DNA of 64,000 nt, from contig CANMGT010000005.1 in assembly GCA_947497495.1 (NCBI GenBank), positions 62,001 to 126,000 of the forward strand, written 5' to 3'. The stretch comes from an uncultured Lentibacter sp. Its GTDB lineage: Bacteria > Pseudomonadota > Alphaproteobacteria > Rhodobacterales > Rhodobacteraceae. Positions 54,980-63,268 of this stretch are shown here, in pieces. Position 1 is the stretch's first letter; each line of letters opens with the position of its first letter. The notes beneath the pieces were generated by a model. It saw only the letters and a program-made list of their open reading frames with translations, was not told where the DNA came from and searched no databases. The position numbers were made by a program, and so were the translations under genes.

Positions 54980-55591
54980 TTAGGAGGCCGCGATTGCAGT
55001 GAGTGTATTTGCGAGCGAACAGCGTGCGCCTGTTTGGAGATACTCGATTGCTTTCAAGGAGGCTTCATGGGCCTCTAGGCTTGAGCCAGCAACGCAGTCT
55101 TCGACAACGCGGCAGAAATAGTCGGACTGGTGTGCGTCTACGAAAGTGTAATGCACGCAGACGTCTGTCAGGCCGCCGCAAAGCAAGAGGGTTTCAGCTT
55201 TCAAGCCGCGCAGAAGGATTTCCAAGTCCGTTCCGAAGAAAGCTGAATAGCGGCGTTTGGGGACTTCATAGTCACCGTCGCGCCACCCCATTTCCTCTTT
55301 GGCGATGTCTGTACGGGGATCACTTGCAAGGCAGTGAACGGTTTCGCTCCCGTCCAGCTCGCGTCCAAAATCCACCATATCGGGGCGGTGAATTTCCTGA
55401 ATGAAAATGACAGGAATGTCGGCATCATGTGCTGCATCCACCAGTTTGCGCGCCTTTTGCATGCGCTCGCGGTAGTCTGGCATATTGGGGATTGAGCGCT
55501 CGGCACTATCGTCAATGAACGTGCTTTTCTGGATGTCGATGACAATCAGCGCTGCGCGGCCCTCTATCAGGGCTCTTTGGGGGCTGGGCAT
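54980..55591 (-). CDS. Isochorismatase-family cysteine hydrolase
   Basis: 203 residues from ATG 55591 (GGAGGCAAGC upstream). Members hydrolyse amides or vinyl ethers through an Asp-Lys-Cys triad: Asp in LIVIDIQKSTF (D19), lysine in the middle region (YEVPKRRYSAFFGTDL), and cysteine in CGGLTDVCVHYTFVDAH. HRPDMVDFGRELDGSE near 68-83 is the substrate loop. Could be a nicotinamidase-like, N-carbamoylsarcosine amidase-like or biuret hydrolase-like enzyme; no substrate is safe. Starts ten bases after the cobT stop in the same direction as cobT. Confidence 0.88.
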   Translation of the reverse strand: MPSPQRALIEGRAALIVIDIQKSTFIDDSAERSIPNMPDYRERMQKARKLVDAAHDADIPVIFIQEIHRPDMVDFGRELDGSETVHCLASDPRTDIAKEEMGWRDGDYEVPKRRYSAFFGTDLEILLRGLKAETLLLCGGLTDVCVHYTFVDAHQSDYFCRVVEDCVAGSSLEAHEASLKAIEYLQTGARCSLANTLTAIAAS

Positions 55592-55601
55592 TGCTTGCCT
55601 C

Positions 55602-57479
55602 CTATATTGCGCGCTTGATGCCAAGGAAGCGGGCGCGTGCACGCGGATCATTGTCAAACAGCGCTGCGAGTTGCTCTGTCATGGCGCCGGCGAGTTGCTC
55701 TACATCGGTGATCGTGACCGCGCGTTCGTAGTAGCGGGTCACGTCGTGGCCGATGCCGATTGCGAGCAGTTCGACCATGCGTTTATTCTCGACCATGGCA
55801 ATCACGTCGCGCAGGTGTTTTTCGAGGTAGTTGGCGGGGTTAACTGAGAGCGTGCTGTCGTCAACCGGAGCGCCATCGGAGATGACCATAAGGATTTTGC
55901 GCGCCTCTGGGCGTCGGCCCATCCGGCGGTGCGCCCATTCGAGCGCTTCGCCATCGATGTTTTCTTTGAGCAGGCCTTCTTTCATCATCAGCCCCAGGTT
56001 GGGGCGTGTGCGGCGCCAAGGGCTGTCGGCGCTTTTGTAAATGATGTGGCGCAGGTCATTCAGGCGCCCGGGCTGCTGGGCGCGGCCCTCGGCGAGCCAC
56101 TTCTCGCGCGCCAGCCCGCCCTTCCAGGCGCGGGTTGTAAAGCCGAGGATCTCGACTTTTACATCACAGCGCTCGAGGGTGCGCGCCAAGACGTCGGCGC
56201 AGATTGCCGCGATGGAAATGGGGCGGCCGCGCATTGAGCCCGAATTGTCGAGTAGCAAGGTCACCACAGTGTCGCGGAACTCTGTGTCTTGCTCGACTTT
56301 GAAACTGAGCGGCGTTGTCGGGTTGGCGACCACGCGGGCGAGGCGGCCAGCGTCGAGGATACCTTCCTCCTGATCAAACGACCAGCTGCGGCTTTGCTGG
56401 GCCTGAAGGCGGCGCTGCAACTTGTTGGCAAGGCGTGAAACGGCTCCTTTAAGCGGCTCAAGCTGCTGGTCGAGGTAGGCGCGCAGGCGTTCAAGCTCGG
56501 CGGGTTCGGCAAGTTCTTCGGCGAGGATTTCCTCGTCGTTGCTGTCATCAAACACCAGATAGTCCGGGTCAGCGTCTGACACCGGAGCAGGGGGCGGGGG
56601 CTCAAGCGGGGCCTCACCGTCGGGCATGTCGGCTTCATCGCCAAGCTCCTGATCGGCCATCTCGTCCATCGAGACTTGCGCCTCGGCGGCGTCTTGGGTT
56701 TCTTCCTGGCTTTGCTCGGGGCTGGCTTCTGACTGATCGTCATCGGCGTCGTCCTGGCCCGTGCTGTCAGGCTGGTCTTCCTCCTCTTCAGCGCTGTCCT
56801 CGCTGTCGTCGCTTTCTTCGTTCGGCTCGTCTGGGTCATCGCCGAGCTGGTCAGCGTAGCCCAGATCAGAGATCACGCGCCGGGCGAAGCGGGCGAAGTC
56901 TTTCTGGTCAGACAAGCGCTCTGAAATGTCTTTCAGAGCGTCGCTGGCTTGCTCTTCTATAAAGCCCTGCCAGAGTTCCATCACGTTTTTCGCGCCAGCG
57001 GGCAAGTCGCGGCCTGTCGCCAGATGGCGCACTAGATATCCGGCGGCTGTTGCCAGTGAGGCTTCGGCGCGGTCAGTTATCTGCTCAAAGCCTGCGCGCT
57101 TTGCATCGTCGGCGATCTTGGCGTCAATATTGCCAGCCGTGCCGGGCATGTCGCGCGCACCCATGGCTTCGCACCGCGCTGTTTCCATGGCTTCATAGAT
57201 GTCGCGGGCCAAGTCACCCGCAGGAGCATAGCGCGAATGCGTGGTAGCATCGTGATACTTATGGCGCAGCGCTAATGCGTCGGCGGTGCCGCGCGCGAGC
57301 ATAACTTCTTCGCGTGTCATGCGTCGTGAAATCTGTGGCAAGCGCATGTTTTCGCCCGACATCCCCGAAGGGTCAACCGTATAGGAAACAGTCAACTCAG
57401 GGTCGTTAGCCATGACTTTGGTGGCCTCGGCGAGGGCCTTTTTAAACGGATCAGCTGGGTTGTCGGTCGGTTTATTCAT
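55602..57479 (-). CDS. cobT: Cobaltochelatase subunit CobT
   Basis: 625 residues from ATG 57479. Part of the CobN-CobS-CobT ATP-dependent enzyme inserting Co2+ into hydrogenobyrinate diamide in aerobic B12 synthesis. Long N-terminal domain, a very acidic linker (about 205-320, [20 protein letters not shown]), and a C-terminal von Willebrand A domain with MIDAS-like [15 protein letters not shown] near 410 and [15 protein letters not shown] near 535. Downstream of cobS with 129 bases between them, which hold hairpins. Confidence 0.95.
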   Translation of the reverse strand: MNKPTDNPADPFKKALAEATKVMANDPELTVSYTVDPSGMSGENMRLPQISRRMTREEVMLARGTADALALRHKYHDATTHSRYAPAGDLARDIYEAMETARCEAMGARDMPGTAGNIDAKIADDAKRAGFEQITDRAEASLATAAGYLVRHLATGRDLPAGAKNVMELWQGFIEEQASDALKDISERLSDQKDFARFARRVISDLGYADQLGDDPDEPNEESDDSEDSAEEEEDQPDSTGQDDADDDQSEASPEQSQEETQDAAEAQVSMDEMADQELGDEADMPDGEAPLEPPPPAPVSDADPDYLVFDDSNDEEILAEELAEPAELERLRAYLDQQLEPLKGAVSRLANKLQRRLQAQQSRSWSFDQEEGILDAGRLARVVANPTTPLSFKVEQDTEFRDTVVTLLLDNSGSMRGRPISIAAICADVLARTLERCDVKVEILGFTTRAWKGGLAREKWLAEGRAQQPGRLNDLRHIIYKSADSPWRRTRPNLGLMMKEGLLKENIDGEALEWAHRRMGRRPEARKILMVISDGAPVDDSTLSVNPANYLEKHLRDVIAMVENKRMVELLAIGIGHDVTRYYERAVTITDVEQLAGAMTEQLAALFDNDPRARARFLGIKRAI

Positions 57480-57509
57480 AACACACCACAACTCGTTTTT
57501 CTTGATACA

Positions 57510-57597
57510 AATACTCCGGGGGGGAGGCGAAGCCGAGGGGGCTGGCCCCCTCCCACGCGCGCGTCAGCGCGCGTGAGTCGGATCGGCGAAGCTGATC
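57510..57597. repeat. GC-rich palindromic intergenic element (copy 2) with extra hairpins
   Basis: Between cobS and cobT. Core GAGGGGGC-TG-GCCCCCTC (57535-57552) flanked by ACTCCGGGGGGGAG, matching the copy at 54926-54976 in reverse. Two further hairpins follow: ACGCGCGC-GTCA-GCGCGCGT and TCGGATC-N9-GATCCGA. Three hairpins in a row between two genes of one complex could lower cobT expression or stabilise cobS mRNA. Confidence 0.7.
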
Positions 57598-57608
57598 CGA
57601 AACTTCCC

Positions 57609-58595
57609 TCATCCCAAACTCACGCTTGCCGCACTCTCTGGCAGCTCTTCATCAAACAGGCGCTGGTAGAACTCGGCGACTGTCTGGCGCTCGAGCTCGT
57701 CGCATTTGTTGAGGAAGGTCAGGCGGAAGGCATAGCCGACATCGCGGAAAATTTCGGCGTTTTGCGCCCAGGCGATCACGGTGCGTGGTGACATCACTGT
57801 GCTCAAGTCGCCGTTCATAAAAGCCGTGCGCGTCAAGTCGGCAACGGCGACCATATGCTTCACGATCTGGCGGCCCTTGTCGGTGTTGTAATGCGGGTTC
57901 TTCGCCAAAACGATCATCGCCTCGGCGTCCTGGCTGAGGTAGTTCAATGTCGCCACGAGTGACCAGCGGTCCATCTGGCCTTGGTTGATCTGCTGGGTGC
58001 CGTGATAAAGCCCTGTCGTGTCGCCGAGGCCAACGGTGTTGGCTGTCGCGAAAAGGCGGAAATAGGGGTTGGGCGTGATCACTTCATTCTGGTCAAGCAG
58101 TGTCAGTTTGCCGTCAACTTCCAGCACCCGTTGGATGACAAACATAACGTCGGCGCGGCCCGCGTCGTACTCGTCAAACACGATCGCTGTCGGATTGCGC
58201 AGGGCCCAAGGCAGAATGCCTTCGTGGAACTCGGTCACCTGCACGCCGTCTTTCAGCTTGATCGCGTCTTTGCCGATCAGGTCGATCCGGCTGATGTGGC
58301 TGTCGAGGTTGACGCGCACGCAGGGCCAGTTGAGGCGCGACGCGACCTGCTCGATGTGGGTCGATTTGCCTGTGCCGTGATAGCCCTGAATCATCACGCG
58401 GCGGTTGTGGTTGAACCCCGCGAGGATTGCGAGCGTTGTGTCAGGGTCAAACTTGTAGGTGTTGTCGATCTCTGGCACGCGGCTCGAGTTTTCAGCGAAG
58501 CCATGAACTTTCATGTCACTGTCGATGCCAAACACATCCCGAACCGAGATTTCTTCAGTCGGTTTTGCGTTGATGTCGATCATCCCGTCCGTCAT
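57609..58595 (-). CDS. cobS: Cobaltochelatase subunit CobS
   Basis: 328 residues, AAA+ ATPase partner of CobT. Walker [16 protein letters not shown] near 73-87, Walker [20 protein letters not shown] near 138-156, sensor-type [19 protein letters not shown] near 184-202. N-terminal [18 protein letters not shown] is typical of CobS. A DnaJ-domain gene and bolA, often near cobS in Rhodobacterales, lie 3-4 kb away, with the ECF module in between. Confidence 0.95.
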   Translation of the reverse strand: MTDGMIDINAKPTEEISVRDVFGIDSDMKVHGFAENSSRVPEIDNTYKFDPDTTLAILAGFNHNRRVMIQGYHGTGKSTHIEQVASRLNWPCVRVNLDSHISRIDLIGKDAIKLKDGVQVTEFHEGILPWALRNPTAIVFDEYDAGRADVMFVIQRVLEVDGKLTLLDQNEVITPNPYFRLFATANTVGLGDTTGLYHGTQQINQGQMDRWSLVATLNYLSQDAEAMIVLAKNPHYNTDKGRQIVKHMVAVADLTRTAFMNGDLSTVMSPRTVIAWAQNAEIFRDVGYAFRLTFLNKCDELERQTVAEFYQRLFDEELPESAASVSLG

Positions 58596-58728
58596 AGCCG
58601 CTATCCTTCATAAATCATGTACATGTTAGTGATGTGGTGCCTCAATTCGCGGGCGAGGGCAAGGCTAAGGCATAAGTTTGCTGGCCTGCCTTCTAATTTC
58701 CGGTAAGCTCGCTTAGCCGGGAGGAAAG

Positions 58729-59277
58729 ATGGCGCCGCGCGAAGACCTTGAAAACTGGATAACACAGCTGCCTTTGGGCAGCCGTCCGGCGTTTGATTCG
58801 CTTTATTCTGCCACCTCGGCGAAACTTTTCGGGGTGATCCTGCGTGTCTTGAATGACCGGGCAGAAGCCGAAGACGTTTTGCAGGAAGTATTTGTCAAAA
58901 TCTGGCACAATGCTGCGCGCTACAATTCCAACGGGCTGAGCCCGATGACTTGGCTGATCACGATCACGCGTAACACGGCGATTGACCGCTTGCGAAAGCG
59001 TCAACGCAGTGAAGCGCAAAGCGCAGGTGAGCCTGAAGAAACATTGGCTGATACGGCCCTTGGCCCCGAAGCGCTGGTGCTTCAGGCGTCAAGCCGTGAG
59101 CAGCTGATCGCCTGCATGGGCGAGCTTGACGAAACCCGCGCACAGGCCGTGCGCCGCGCCTATTTGCAAGGCGATACATATGCAGATTTGGCCGCACATT
59201 TTGATGTGCCACTGAACACAATGAGAACCTGGCTGCGCCGTAGCCTTTTGGCCCTGAGGGAGTGCCTCACCAGATGA
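58729..59277 (+). CDS. ECF-type sigma factor
   Basis: 182 residues, start with GAGGAAAG upstream. Sigma-70 region 2 (about 25-92, YSATSAKLFGVILRVLNDRA, AEDVLQEVFVKIWHNAARY and MTWLITITRNTAIDRLRKR) and region 4 (about 125-178, DETRAQAVRRAYLQGDTYAD followed by LAAHFDVPLNTMRTWLRRS). Regions 1 and 3 are absent, as in the ECF group. Overlaps its anti-sigma gene by four bases. Likely answers envelope or oxidative stress, given the fasciclin and MsrB downstream. Confidence 0.93.
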   Translation: MAPREDLENWITQLPLGSRPAFDSLYSATSAKLFGVILRVLNDRAEAEDVLQEVFVKIWHNAARYNSNGLSPMTWLITITRNTAIDRLRKRQRSEAQSAGEPEETLADTALGPEALVLQASSREQLIACMGELDETRAQAVRRAYLQGDTYADLAAHFDVPLNTMRTWLRRSLLALRECLTR

Positions 59278-59951
59278 GCGGAACGCTTGATGATAACAAC
59301 GACTACGCGCTTGCGGGCGAGTATGTCCTCGGGCTGCTTGCACCTGACGAGCTGCGCGCTTTTGAGGCGCGGCTCGCGTCAGAGCCAGCCCTGGCGGGGA
59401 TCGTCGCGCTCTGGCGGGAAGACTTTGCGTCGTTTGCGGACGAGGTTGATCCGGTGCAGACGCGCGCAAGCGTCAAGCGGGGCTTGGATGCGCGCTTGTT
59501 TAAGGGCCGTGACACGTCCACACGCCGCTTCGCTTGGCTGCGCTTGGGCCTTGGAGCCTTGGCGTTTGGCGTGGCCTCGCTAGTGGCTGTTATGCTGATA
59601 GTCTTGCCTGAGCCAACCCCTGACTACCGCGCCGAGATCGCGGCGGACGACGCCACTCTCATAGTAAGTGCGATGTATTTTGAGGGCACGGGTTATCTGG
59701 AGTTGCAGCGCAAGGCAGGCCGCGCGAGCGAGGGGCGCTCGCTTGAGCTTTGGCTCCTTGAGGGCGGCAACGCGCCTGTCTCTCTGGGGGTGATGCCCGA
59801 GACAGAACATAGCATCCTCAAGCTTGATGAGACGACAAGCGCGCGCCTTAAAGGTGCGGTTCTTGCTGTGTCAGACGAGCCGGAAGGAGGCTCGCCAACG
59901 GGTGCGCCGACAGGGGCTGTGCTGGCAATCGGCAAGGTTTCGGACGCCTGA
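59274..59951 (+). CDS. RskA-type anti-sigma factor
   Basis: 225 residues from ATG 59274, overlapping the sigma stop (ATGA). N-terminal cytoplasmic segment YALAGEYVLGLLAPDELRAF near 12-31 is the sigma-binding helix set without zinc-binding HxxxCxxC. One transmembrane segment at about 88-112 (LGLGALAFGVASLVAVMLIV). The outer part (about 118-225) is the RskA domain: ELWLLEGGNAPVSLGVMP and LKGAVLAVSDEPEGGSPTG. Regulated proteolysis is the usual release route. Confidence 0.92.
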   Translation: MSGTLDDNNDYALAGEYVLGLLAPDELRAFEARLASEPALAGIVALWREDFASFADEVDPVQTRASVKRGLDARLFKGRDTSTRRFAWLRLGLGALAFGVASLVAVMLIVLPEPTPDYRAEIAADDATLIVSAMYFEGTGYLELQRKAGRASEGRSLELWLLEGGNAPVSLGVMPETEHSILKLDETTSARLKGAVLAVSDEPEGGSPTGAPTGAVLAIGKVSDA

Positions 59952-60113
59952 AGCCTGCCTTTTCCAATATTATTTATTTATATATTTCAGTTCACTATGA
60001 GTCTTTCCGGAGTTTCTTAAACTTTCTCTGAAACTATCCTGGGCGCTGCTGCGTGTCTTCAGCAGCACCGACACAAAGTCGGAACGCACAGAAGCACTCA
60101 GAGGAGATATGAA
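59952..60113 (+). promoter_or_regulatory. Control region upstream of the fasciclin gene
   Basis: 162 bases with an unusually AT-rich patch (59968-59995). TGAAAC, 17 bases, CGTGTC (60030-60058) resembles an ECF promoter with GAAC-like -35 and GTC -10 boxes and could be the target of the sigma factor just upstream. A hairpin-like CTGCTGCGTGTCTTCAGCAG overlaps it. AGAGGAGAT is the ribosome binding site. Promoter call is by eye. Confidence 0.35.
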
Positions 60114-60659
60114 ATGCTTAAGACACTTTTGGCAAGCGCCACAGCCCTGACACTCGCGACAGCAGCTTACGCTGGAAACCCGATGGTTGGCGGCGCGGCA
60201 ATGTATGAAACCAAGAACATCATCGAGAACGCTGTGAACTCAACAGATCACACAACGCTCGTTGCTGCTGTTAAAGCTGCGGGCCTTGTAGAAACGCTGC
60301 AAGGTGAGGGCCCGTTCACTGTGTTCGCGCCGACAAACGTGGCCTTCGCCAAGCTCAAGGCAGGCACGGCTGAAGACCTGTTGAAGCCCGAGAACAAGGA
60401 CATGCTGACCAAGATCCTCTCCTGCCACGTTGTGGGCGCTGATGCGATGTCGATGGCCATCAAAGGCATGATCGACGATGACGGCGGCGCGCATATCGTG
60501 CCAACGCTCGGCGGTTGCAAGCTGAACGCAACCTACGATGGCGACAAAATCATGCTCAAAGACGAGCGTGGCCGCACCATCAACGTGACAATTGCTGATG
60601 TTGACCAGTCAAACGGCGTTATCCACGTGGTTGATACGGTGATCCTGCCCGCCATGTAA
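60114..60659 (+). CDS. Secreted fasciclin (FAS1) domain protein, ECF-linked
   Basis: 181 residues with a clear signal peptide (MLKTLLASATALTLATAAYA, cleavage after AYA-G). One FAS1 domain: TTLVAAVKAAGLVETLQGEG, FTVFAPTNVAFAKLKAGTAE, LLKPENKDMLTKILSCHVVG, NGVIHVVDTVILP. Two cysteines (SCHVV, GGCKLN) may form a disulphide. It shares several blocks with the FAS1 protein at 15009-15533 (AAGLVETLQG, LLKPENK, NGVIHVVD). Its place behind an ECF sigma/anti-sigma pair suggests it is a main target of that sigma factor. Confidence 0.92.
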   Translation: MLKTLLASATALTLATAAYAGNPMVGGAAMYETKNIIENAVNSTDHTTLVAAVKAAGLVETLQGEGPFTVFAPTNVAFAKLKAGTAEDLLKPENKDMLTKILSCHVVGADAMSMAIKGMIDDDGGAHIVPTLGGCKLNATYDGDKIMLKDERGRTINVTIADVDQSNGVIHVVDTVILPAM

Positions 60660-60680
60660 CGGCGTGATCACGCGAAGTTG

Positions 60681-60706
60681 CGGGCCGTGCCCTGTCAGAC
60701 GGCCCG
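60681..60706 (+). terminator. Hairpin after the fasciclin gene
   Basis: CGGGCCGT (60681-60688) pairs with ACGGCCCG (60699-60706) around ten bases. There is no T run, so it may be a weak or Rho-assisted terminator, or an mRNA-stabilising end. It lies 22 bases past the fasciclin stop. Confidence 0.5.
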
Positions 60707-60718
60707 TAATGCCCCTAT

Positions 60719-60756
60719 AGTAAAGCCCAGACACGAGAGTAAAGCCCAGACACGAG
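60719..60756 (+). repeat. Perfect 19-bp tandem duplication before msrB
   Basis: AGTAAAGCCCAGACACGAG occurs twice in a row (60719-60737 and 60738-60756). The second copy ends nine bases before the msrB ATG and directly adjoins GAGAGAG, the ribosome binding site. A recent slip duplication in the 5' leader. Confidence 0.92.
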
Positions 60757-60765
60757 GAGAGAGAC

Positions 60766-61233
60766 ATGAAACGACGTTCGTTTATCGCAGCAGCCCTTGG
60801 CGCAGGGGCAATCCTGCCGTTTACGCGGTTGGCGCACGCCAAAGGCTTCGAAGTTACCCGCACTGACGCTGAATGGAAGGCTATGTTGTCGCCTCTGGAA
60901 TACAAAGTCATGCGCAAAGCAGGCACCGAGCGCGCAGGGTCTTCACCGCTCGACAAAGTCTACGACGCGGGCACCTACCATTGCCGAGGGTGCGACCTGC
61001 CAGTCTATTCCTCTAAGCACAAATTTGACAGCGGCACAGGCTGGCCAAGCTTCTACCAGTCGCTCAAAGGCGCGATCGAAACCGAGACAGACTACAAGCT
61101 CGTTTACCCGCGCACCGAGGCCCACTGCCGCCGCTGTGGCAGCCACTTTGGCCATATCTTCAACGACGGGCCAAAACCCACGGGCAAGCGCCACTGCCTG
61201 AACGGTGTGAGCCTCGTGTTCAAGCCCGCGTAA
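60766..61233 (+). CDS. msrB: Exported methionine sulfoxide reductase MsrB
   Basis: 155 residues. Reduces methionine-R-sulfoxide in proteins. The leader MKRRSFIAAALGAGAILPFT has twin arginines and ends AHA-K, so Tat export to the periplasm is likely. Zn-binding pairs: CRGC (near 73-76) and CRRC (near 122-125). FDSGTGWPSFYQ is the family block and C144 in KRHCLNGVSL is the catalytic cysteine. The reductant for a periplasmic MsrB must come from elsewhere. Its place after the ECF-fasciclin genes suggests shared envelope oxidative-stress control. Confidence 0.94.
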   Translation: MKRRSFIAAALGAGAILPFTRLAHAKGFEVTRTDAEWKAMLSPLEYKVMRKAGTERAGSSPLDKVYDAGTYHCRGCDLPVYSSKHKFDSGTGWPSFYQSLKGAIETETDYKLVYPRTEAHCRRCGSHFGHIFNDGPKPTGKRHCLNGVSLVFKPA

Positions 61234-61287
61234 ACTGCGCGAAACCTGCACAAACCGGATGCATTTCCTGCAAAACAGCCAGCGATA

Positions 61288-61324
61288 ACCTCTGTAAGTT
61301 CAATCCCTTACAGAGGTTTTTACC
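61288..61324 (+). terminator. Terminator of msrB that also contains the next gene's ribosome binding site
   Basis: ACCTCTGTAAG (61288-61298) pairs perfectly over 11 bases with CTTACAGAGGT (61307-61317), followed by TTTTT and then ACC-ATG at 61325. It is a textbook terminator for msrB, yet GAGG in its right arm is the only ribosome binding site for the gene starting at 61325. Confidence 0.8.
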
Positions 61325-61765
61325 ATGACACTGCTTTCAAGATTTCTCGCCTTTCCGGCACAGATGCGCTTCAAAGTTGGCGGCACCGTCGCGCTGGCCG
61401 GGCTGGCCGTGGGCTGCATCAGCCTTGTGGCTTTTGGCCGACAAATCACCGGTTCGGGGAGCGGCGCGCTGTTCCTTCTCAGCGCGTTTGTCGGCGCCTA
61501 TATCGCGGGAATTTGCCTCGCACCATTGATCGGGCGGCAAGGCTGGCGTGGCTGTCTGCTATCATTTGCAGCATTCCTGAGCGCGACGCTGCTGGGCGGT
61601 GTCTTGGCAGGCCTGCTCTACGTCGGGATCAACGACCTTGATCTTGTGGCGGTGTTGCTGACGCTCATTCTGCTCAGCCCACTCGCCGTGTTTTGGCTAT
61701 TGGTCTGGGCGGGTGTTCACTGGGGCAGTCGGTGGGTGCGCAAAACAGCGCAGCCTATGCCTTGA
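61325..61765 (+). CDS. Small four-helix membrane protein, unknown
   Basis: 146 residues with four hydrophobic segments (about 19-36, 45-66, 77-100 and 105-130: VALAGLAVGCISLVAFG, FLLSAFVGAYIAGICLAPLI, SFAAFLSATLLGGVLAGLLY, VLLTLILLSPLAVFWLLVWA). No family recognised. The start ATG lies only seven bases after a terminator stem that hides its ribosome binding site. The 3' end overlaps the convergent DnaJ-domain gene by 11 bases. Confidence 0.72.
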   Translation: MTLLSRFLAFPAQMRFKVGGTVALAGLAVGCISLVAFGRQITGSGSGALFLLSAFVGAYIAGICLAPLIGRQGWRGCLLSFAAFLSATLLGGVLAGLLYVGINDLDLVAVLLTLILLSPLAVFWLLVWAGVHWGSRWVRKTAQPMP

Positions 61766-62381
61766 AGCTACGGCTGGTTTTGATCTGCTCCCACGCCCAG
61801 ACGACTTCTTGCAGCTGTTCTTCCTGGCTGCGGTCACCGCCATTCATATCAGGGTGCAAAACCTTGATAAGCTTCTTGTAAGCCTTGCGAATTTCGGTTT
61901 TTGACCAGTGATCCTTGGCTTCCAGAATTTCGACAGCGCGGCGCTCTTTTGAGGGTAAACGCCGTGAGCCGCCGCCGCCCTTGCCGGGGTTTTGCGTGGC
62001 ATTTGCACCCAGAACCTGATGCGGATCTTCGATGCCAAGACGGGCCCAAGCGCGTTCTTCGGGGCTGCCTATCGGCTTGGTTTCTCGCTCCCAGACTTTG
62101 TCTTTTGACTGCTGGGCGTTCATTTCGGCCTCGGTTGTGCCGTCAAAGAAGTTCCATTTGAGGTTGTACTCGCGGATGTGGTCCTTGCAGAACCAGACAT
62201 ACTCATCGAGCACGTCGGGGGCCTTTGGCGCGCGATACTTGCCTGCCTCTTCGCAGGCTTCATGCTCGCAAACTCGGGTCGAGGTTTCGGAGGCGCCAGA
62301 CATGCCTCGGCGGCCGCGGGGGTTCTTCTTTTTGGCCGATGACACCGACATATCAAAACCGAACGGATCAGATTTTGTCAT
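61755..62381 (-). CDS. DnaJ-domain protein (Rhodobacterales type)
   Basis: 208 residues. The C-terminal 65 residues are a J domain with helix II KTEIRKAYKKLIKVL and the HPD motif in LHPDMNGGD; the N-terminal part has a small cysteine/histidine segment (VCEHEACEEAGKYRAPKAP ... WFCKDHI) that may bind a metal. The G/F and zinc-finger domains of true DnaJ are absent. Probably a specialised DnaK co-chaperone. Divergent from bolA with 87 bases between starts. Confidence 0.9.
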   Translation of the reverse strand: MTKSDPFGFDMSVSSAKKKNPRGRRGMSGASETSTRVCEHEACEEAGKYRAPKAPDVLDEYVWFCKDHIREYNLKWNFFDGTTEAEMNAQQSKDKVWERETKPIGSPEERAWARLGIEDPHQVLGANATQNPGKGGGGSRRLPSKERRAVEILEAKDHWSKTEIRKAYKKLIKVLHPDMNGGDRSQEEQLQEVVWAWEQIKTSRSFKA

Positions 62382-62468
62382 GGAAGACTCCCTTAGCGAG
62401 TTTTACGAATATGGCTGGTGATATTACTCTATTTGGCGGAAGGTGAAAGGGGCAAAGGAGATAAAGTC

Positions 62469-62720
62469 ATGCAAAAAGAAGCAGAAATTCGCGCAAGTCT
62501 TGAGCGGGCTTTCGAGGTTCAAGAGCTTGAAGTTATTAATGAATCCTCTCAGCATGCTGGCCATGCTGGCGACGATGGCTCAGGCGAGAGCCATTTTCGG
62601 GTCCGCCTGAAAACGCCCGAGTTTGCCGCGCTGAGCCGTGTCGCGCGTCACCGGGCGGTTCACAAAGCCTTGGGGCCACTCACGAGCGAGATTCATGCAC
62701 TGGCGTTAGAGCTGTCTTGA
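62469..62720 (+). CDS. bolA: BolA family protein
   Basis: 83 residues from ATG 62469 (AAAGGAGATAAAG upstream). BolA fold with the conserved ESHFRVRLKTPEF and the end RHRAVHKALGPLTSEIHALA; the histidine pair (SQHAGH and the C-terminal H in EIHAL) fits [2Fe-2S] binding with a monothiol glutaredoxin. Usually acts in iron homeostasis or cell-shape control. Divergent from the DnaJ-domain gene, a common Rhodobacterales pairing. Confidence 0.93.
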   Translation: MQKEAEIRASLERAFEVQELEVINESSQHAGHAGDDGSGESHFRVRLKTPEFAALSRVARHRAVHKALGPLTSEIHALALELS

Positions 62721-62725
62721 GGAGG

Positions 62726-63088
62726 TCAGCTGCGCTCAGGCTCTTCCAAGTCACTGATTTCCGACGTGATTTCAGGCTCTTCATCGGCAGGCTCAGGCGG
62801 TGAGACGGGGGCCACAGCAGGGGCCACAACGGGGGCGGCCGCAGCTTCAGGCTCCTCAAGCAGAATCGCTTTGCGGAAAACCAGCACCGAGCGGTAAACC
62901 ACCGTGCTTGAGCGAAAGCCTGATTTCTCTTCCGAAGGCAGTGTTTCCGCGCGCAAAAACTCCCAGCCGCCCACGGCTTCGGCGTTCATAAGGTCTTGCA
63001 ATGCCAGAGAAAAACGATCCTCGGGTGTTTTGACACCCTTGGCTTTGGTGCCGCGCTTTGGTGCCGGAATGACTTTGTAATCGTACAC
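62726..63088 (-). CDS. DUF4177 protein with Ala/Pro/Glu-rich tail
   Basis: 120 residues. N-terminal 75 residues are a DUF4177 domain (MYDYKVIPAPKRGTKAKGVK, LMNAEAVGGWEFLRAETLPS, VYRSVLVFRK). The remaining 45 residues are a low-complexity tail of Ala, Pro, Val and Glu (EEPEAAAAPVVAPAVAPVSP). Function unknown. Convergent with bolA, five bases between stops. Confidence 0.85.
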   Translation of the reverse strand: MYDYKVIPAPKRGTKAKGVKTPEDRFSLALQDLMNAEAVGGWEFLRAETLPSEEKSGFRSSTVVYRSVLVFRKAILLEEPEAAAAPVVAPAVAPVSPPEPADEEPEITSEISDLEEPERS

Positions 63089-63188
63089 TGCTGTGCCCTC
63101 ACTTTGCGTGTTTTAGCTCTCGGTTTCTAACAGCCCTGCGGCGCGGTATCCAGAGAGGTTAACGGCGAAAAACAGCCGTGCCTACGGT

Positions 63189-63212
63189 ATGCAGCTACGT
63201 ATGCAGCTATCC
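63189..63212. repeat. 12-bp tandem repeat in the gap between DUF4177 and thioesterase genes
   Basis: GTATGCAGCTAC followed directly by GTATGCAGCTAT. The same gap (63089-63268) holds two direct copies of AGGTTAACG (63156-63164 and 63250-63258), 94 bases apart. No gene is seen in the gap. Confidence 0.6.
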
Positions 63213-63268
63213 GTGCAGAACGCGTGCATACATTTTGGCCAAAACCGACAGGTTAACGCGGCGTGCGC

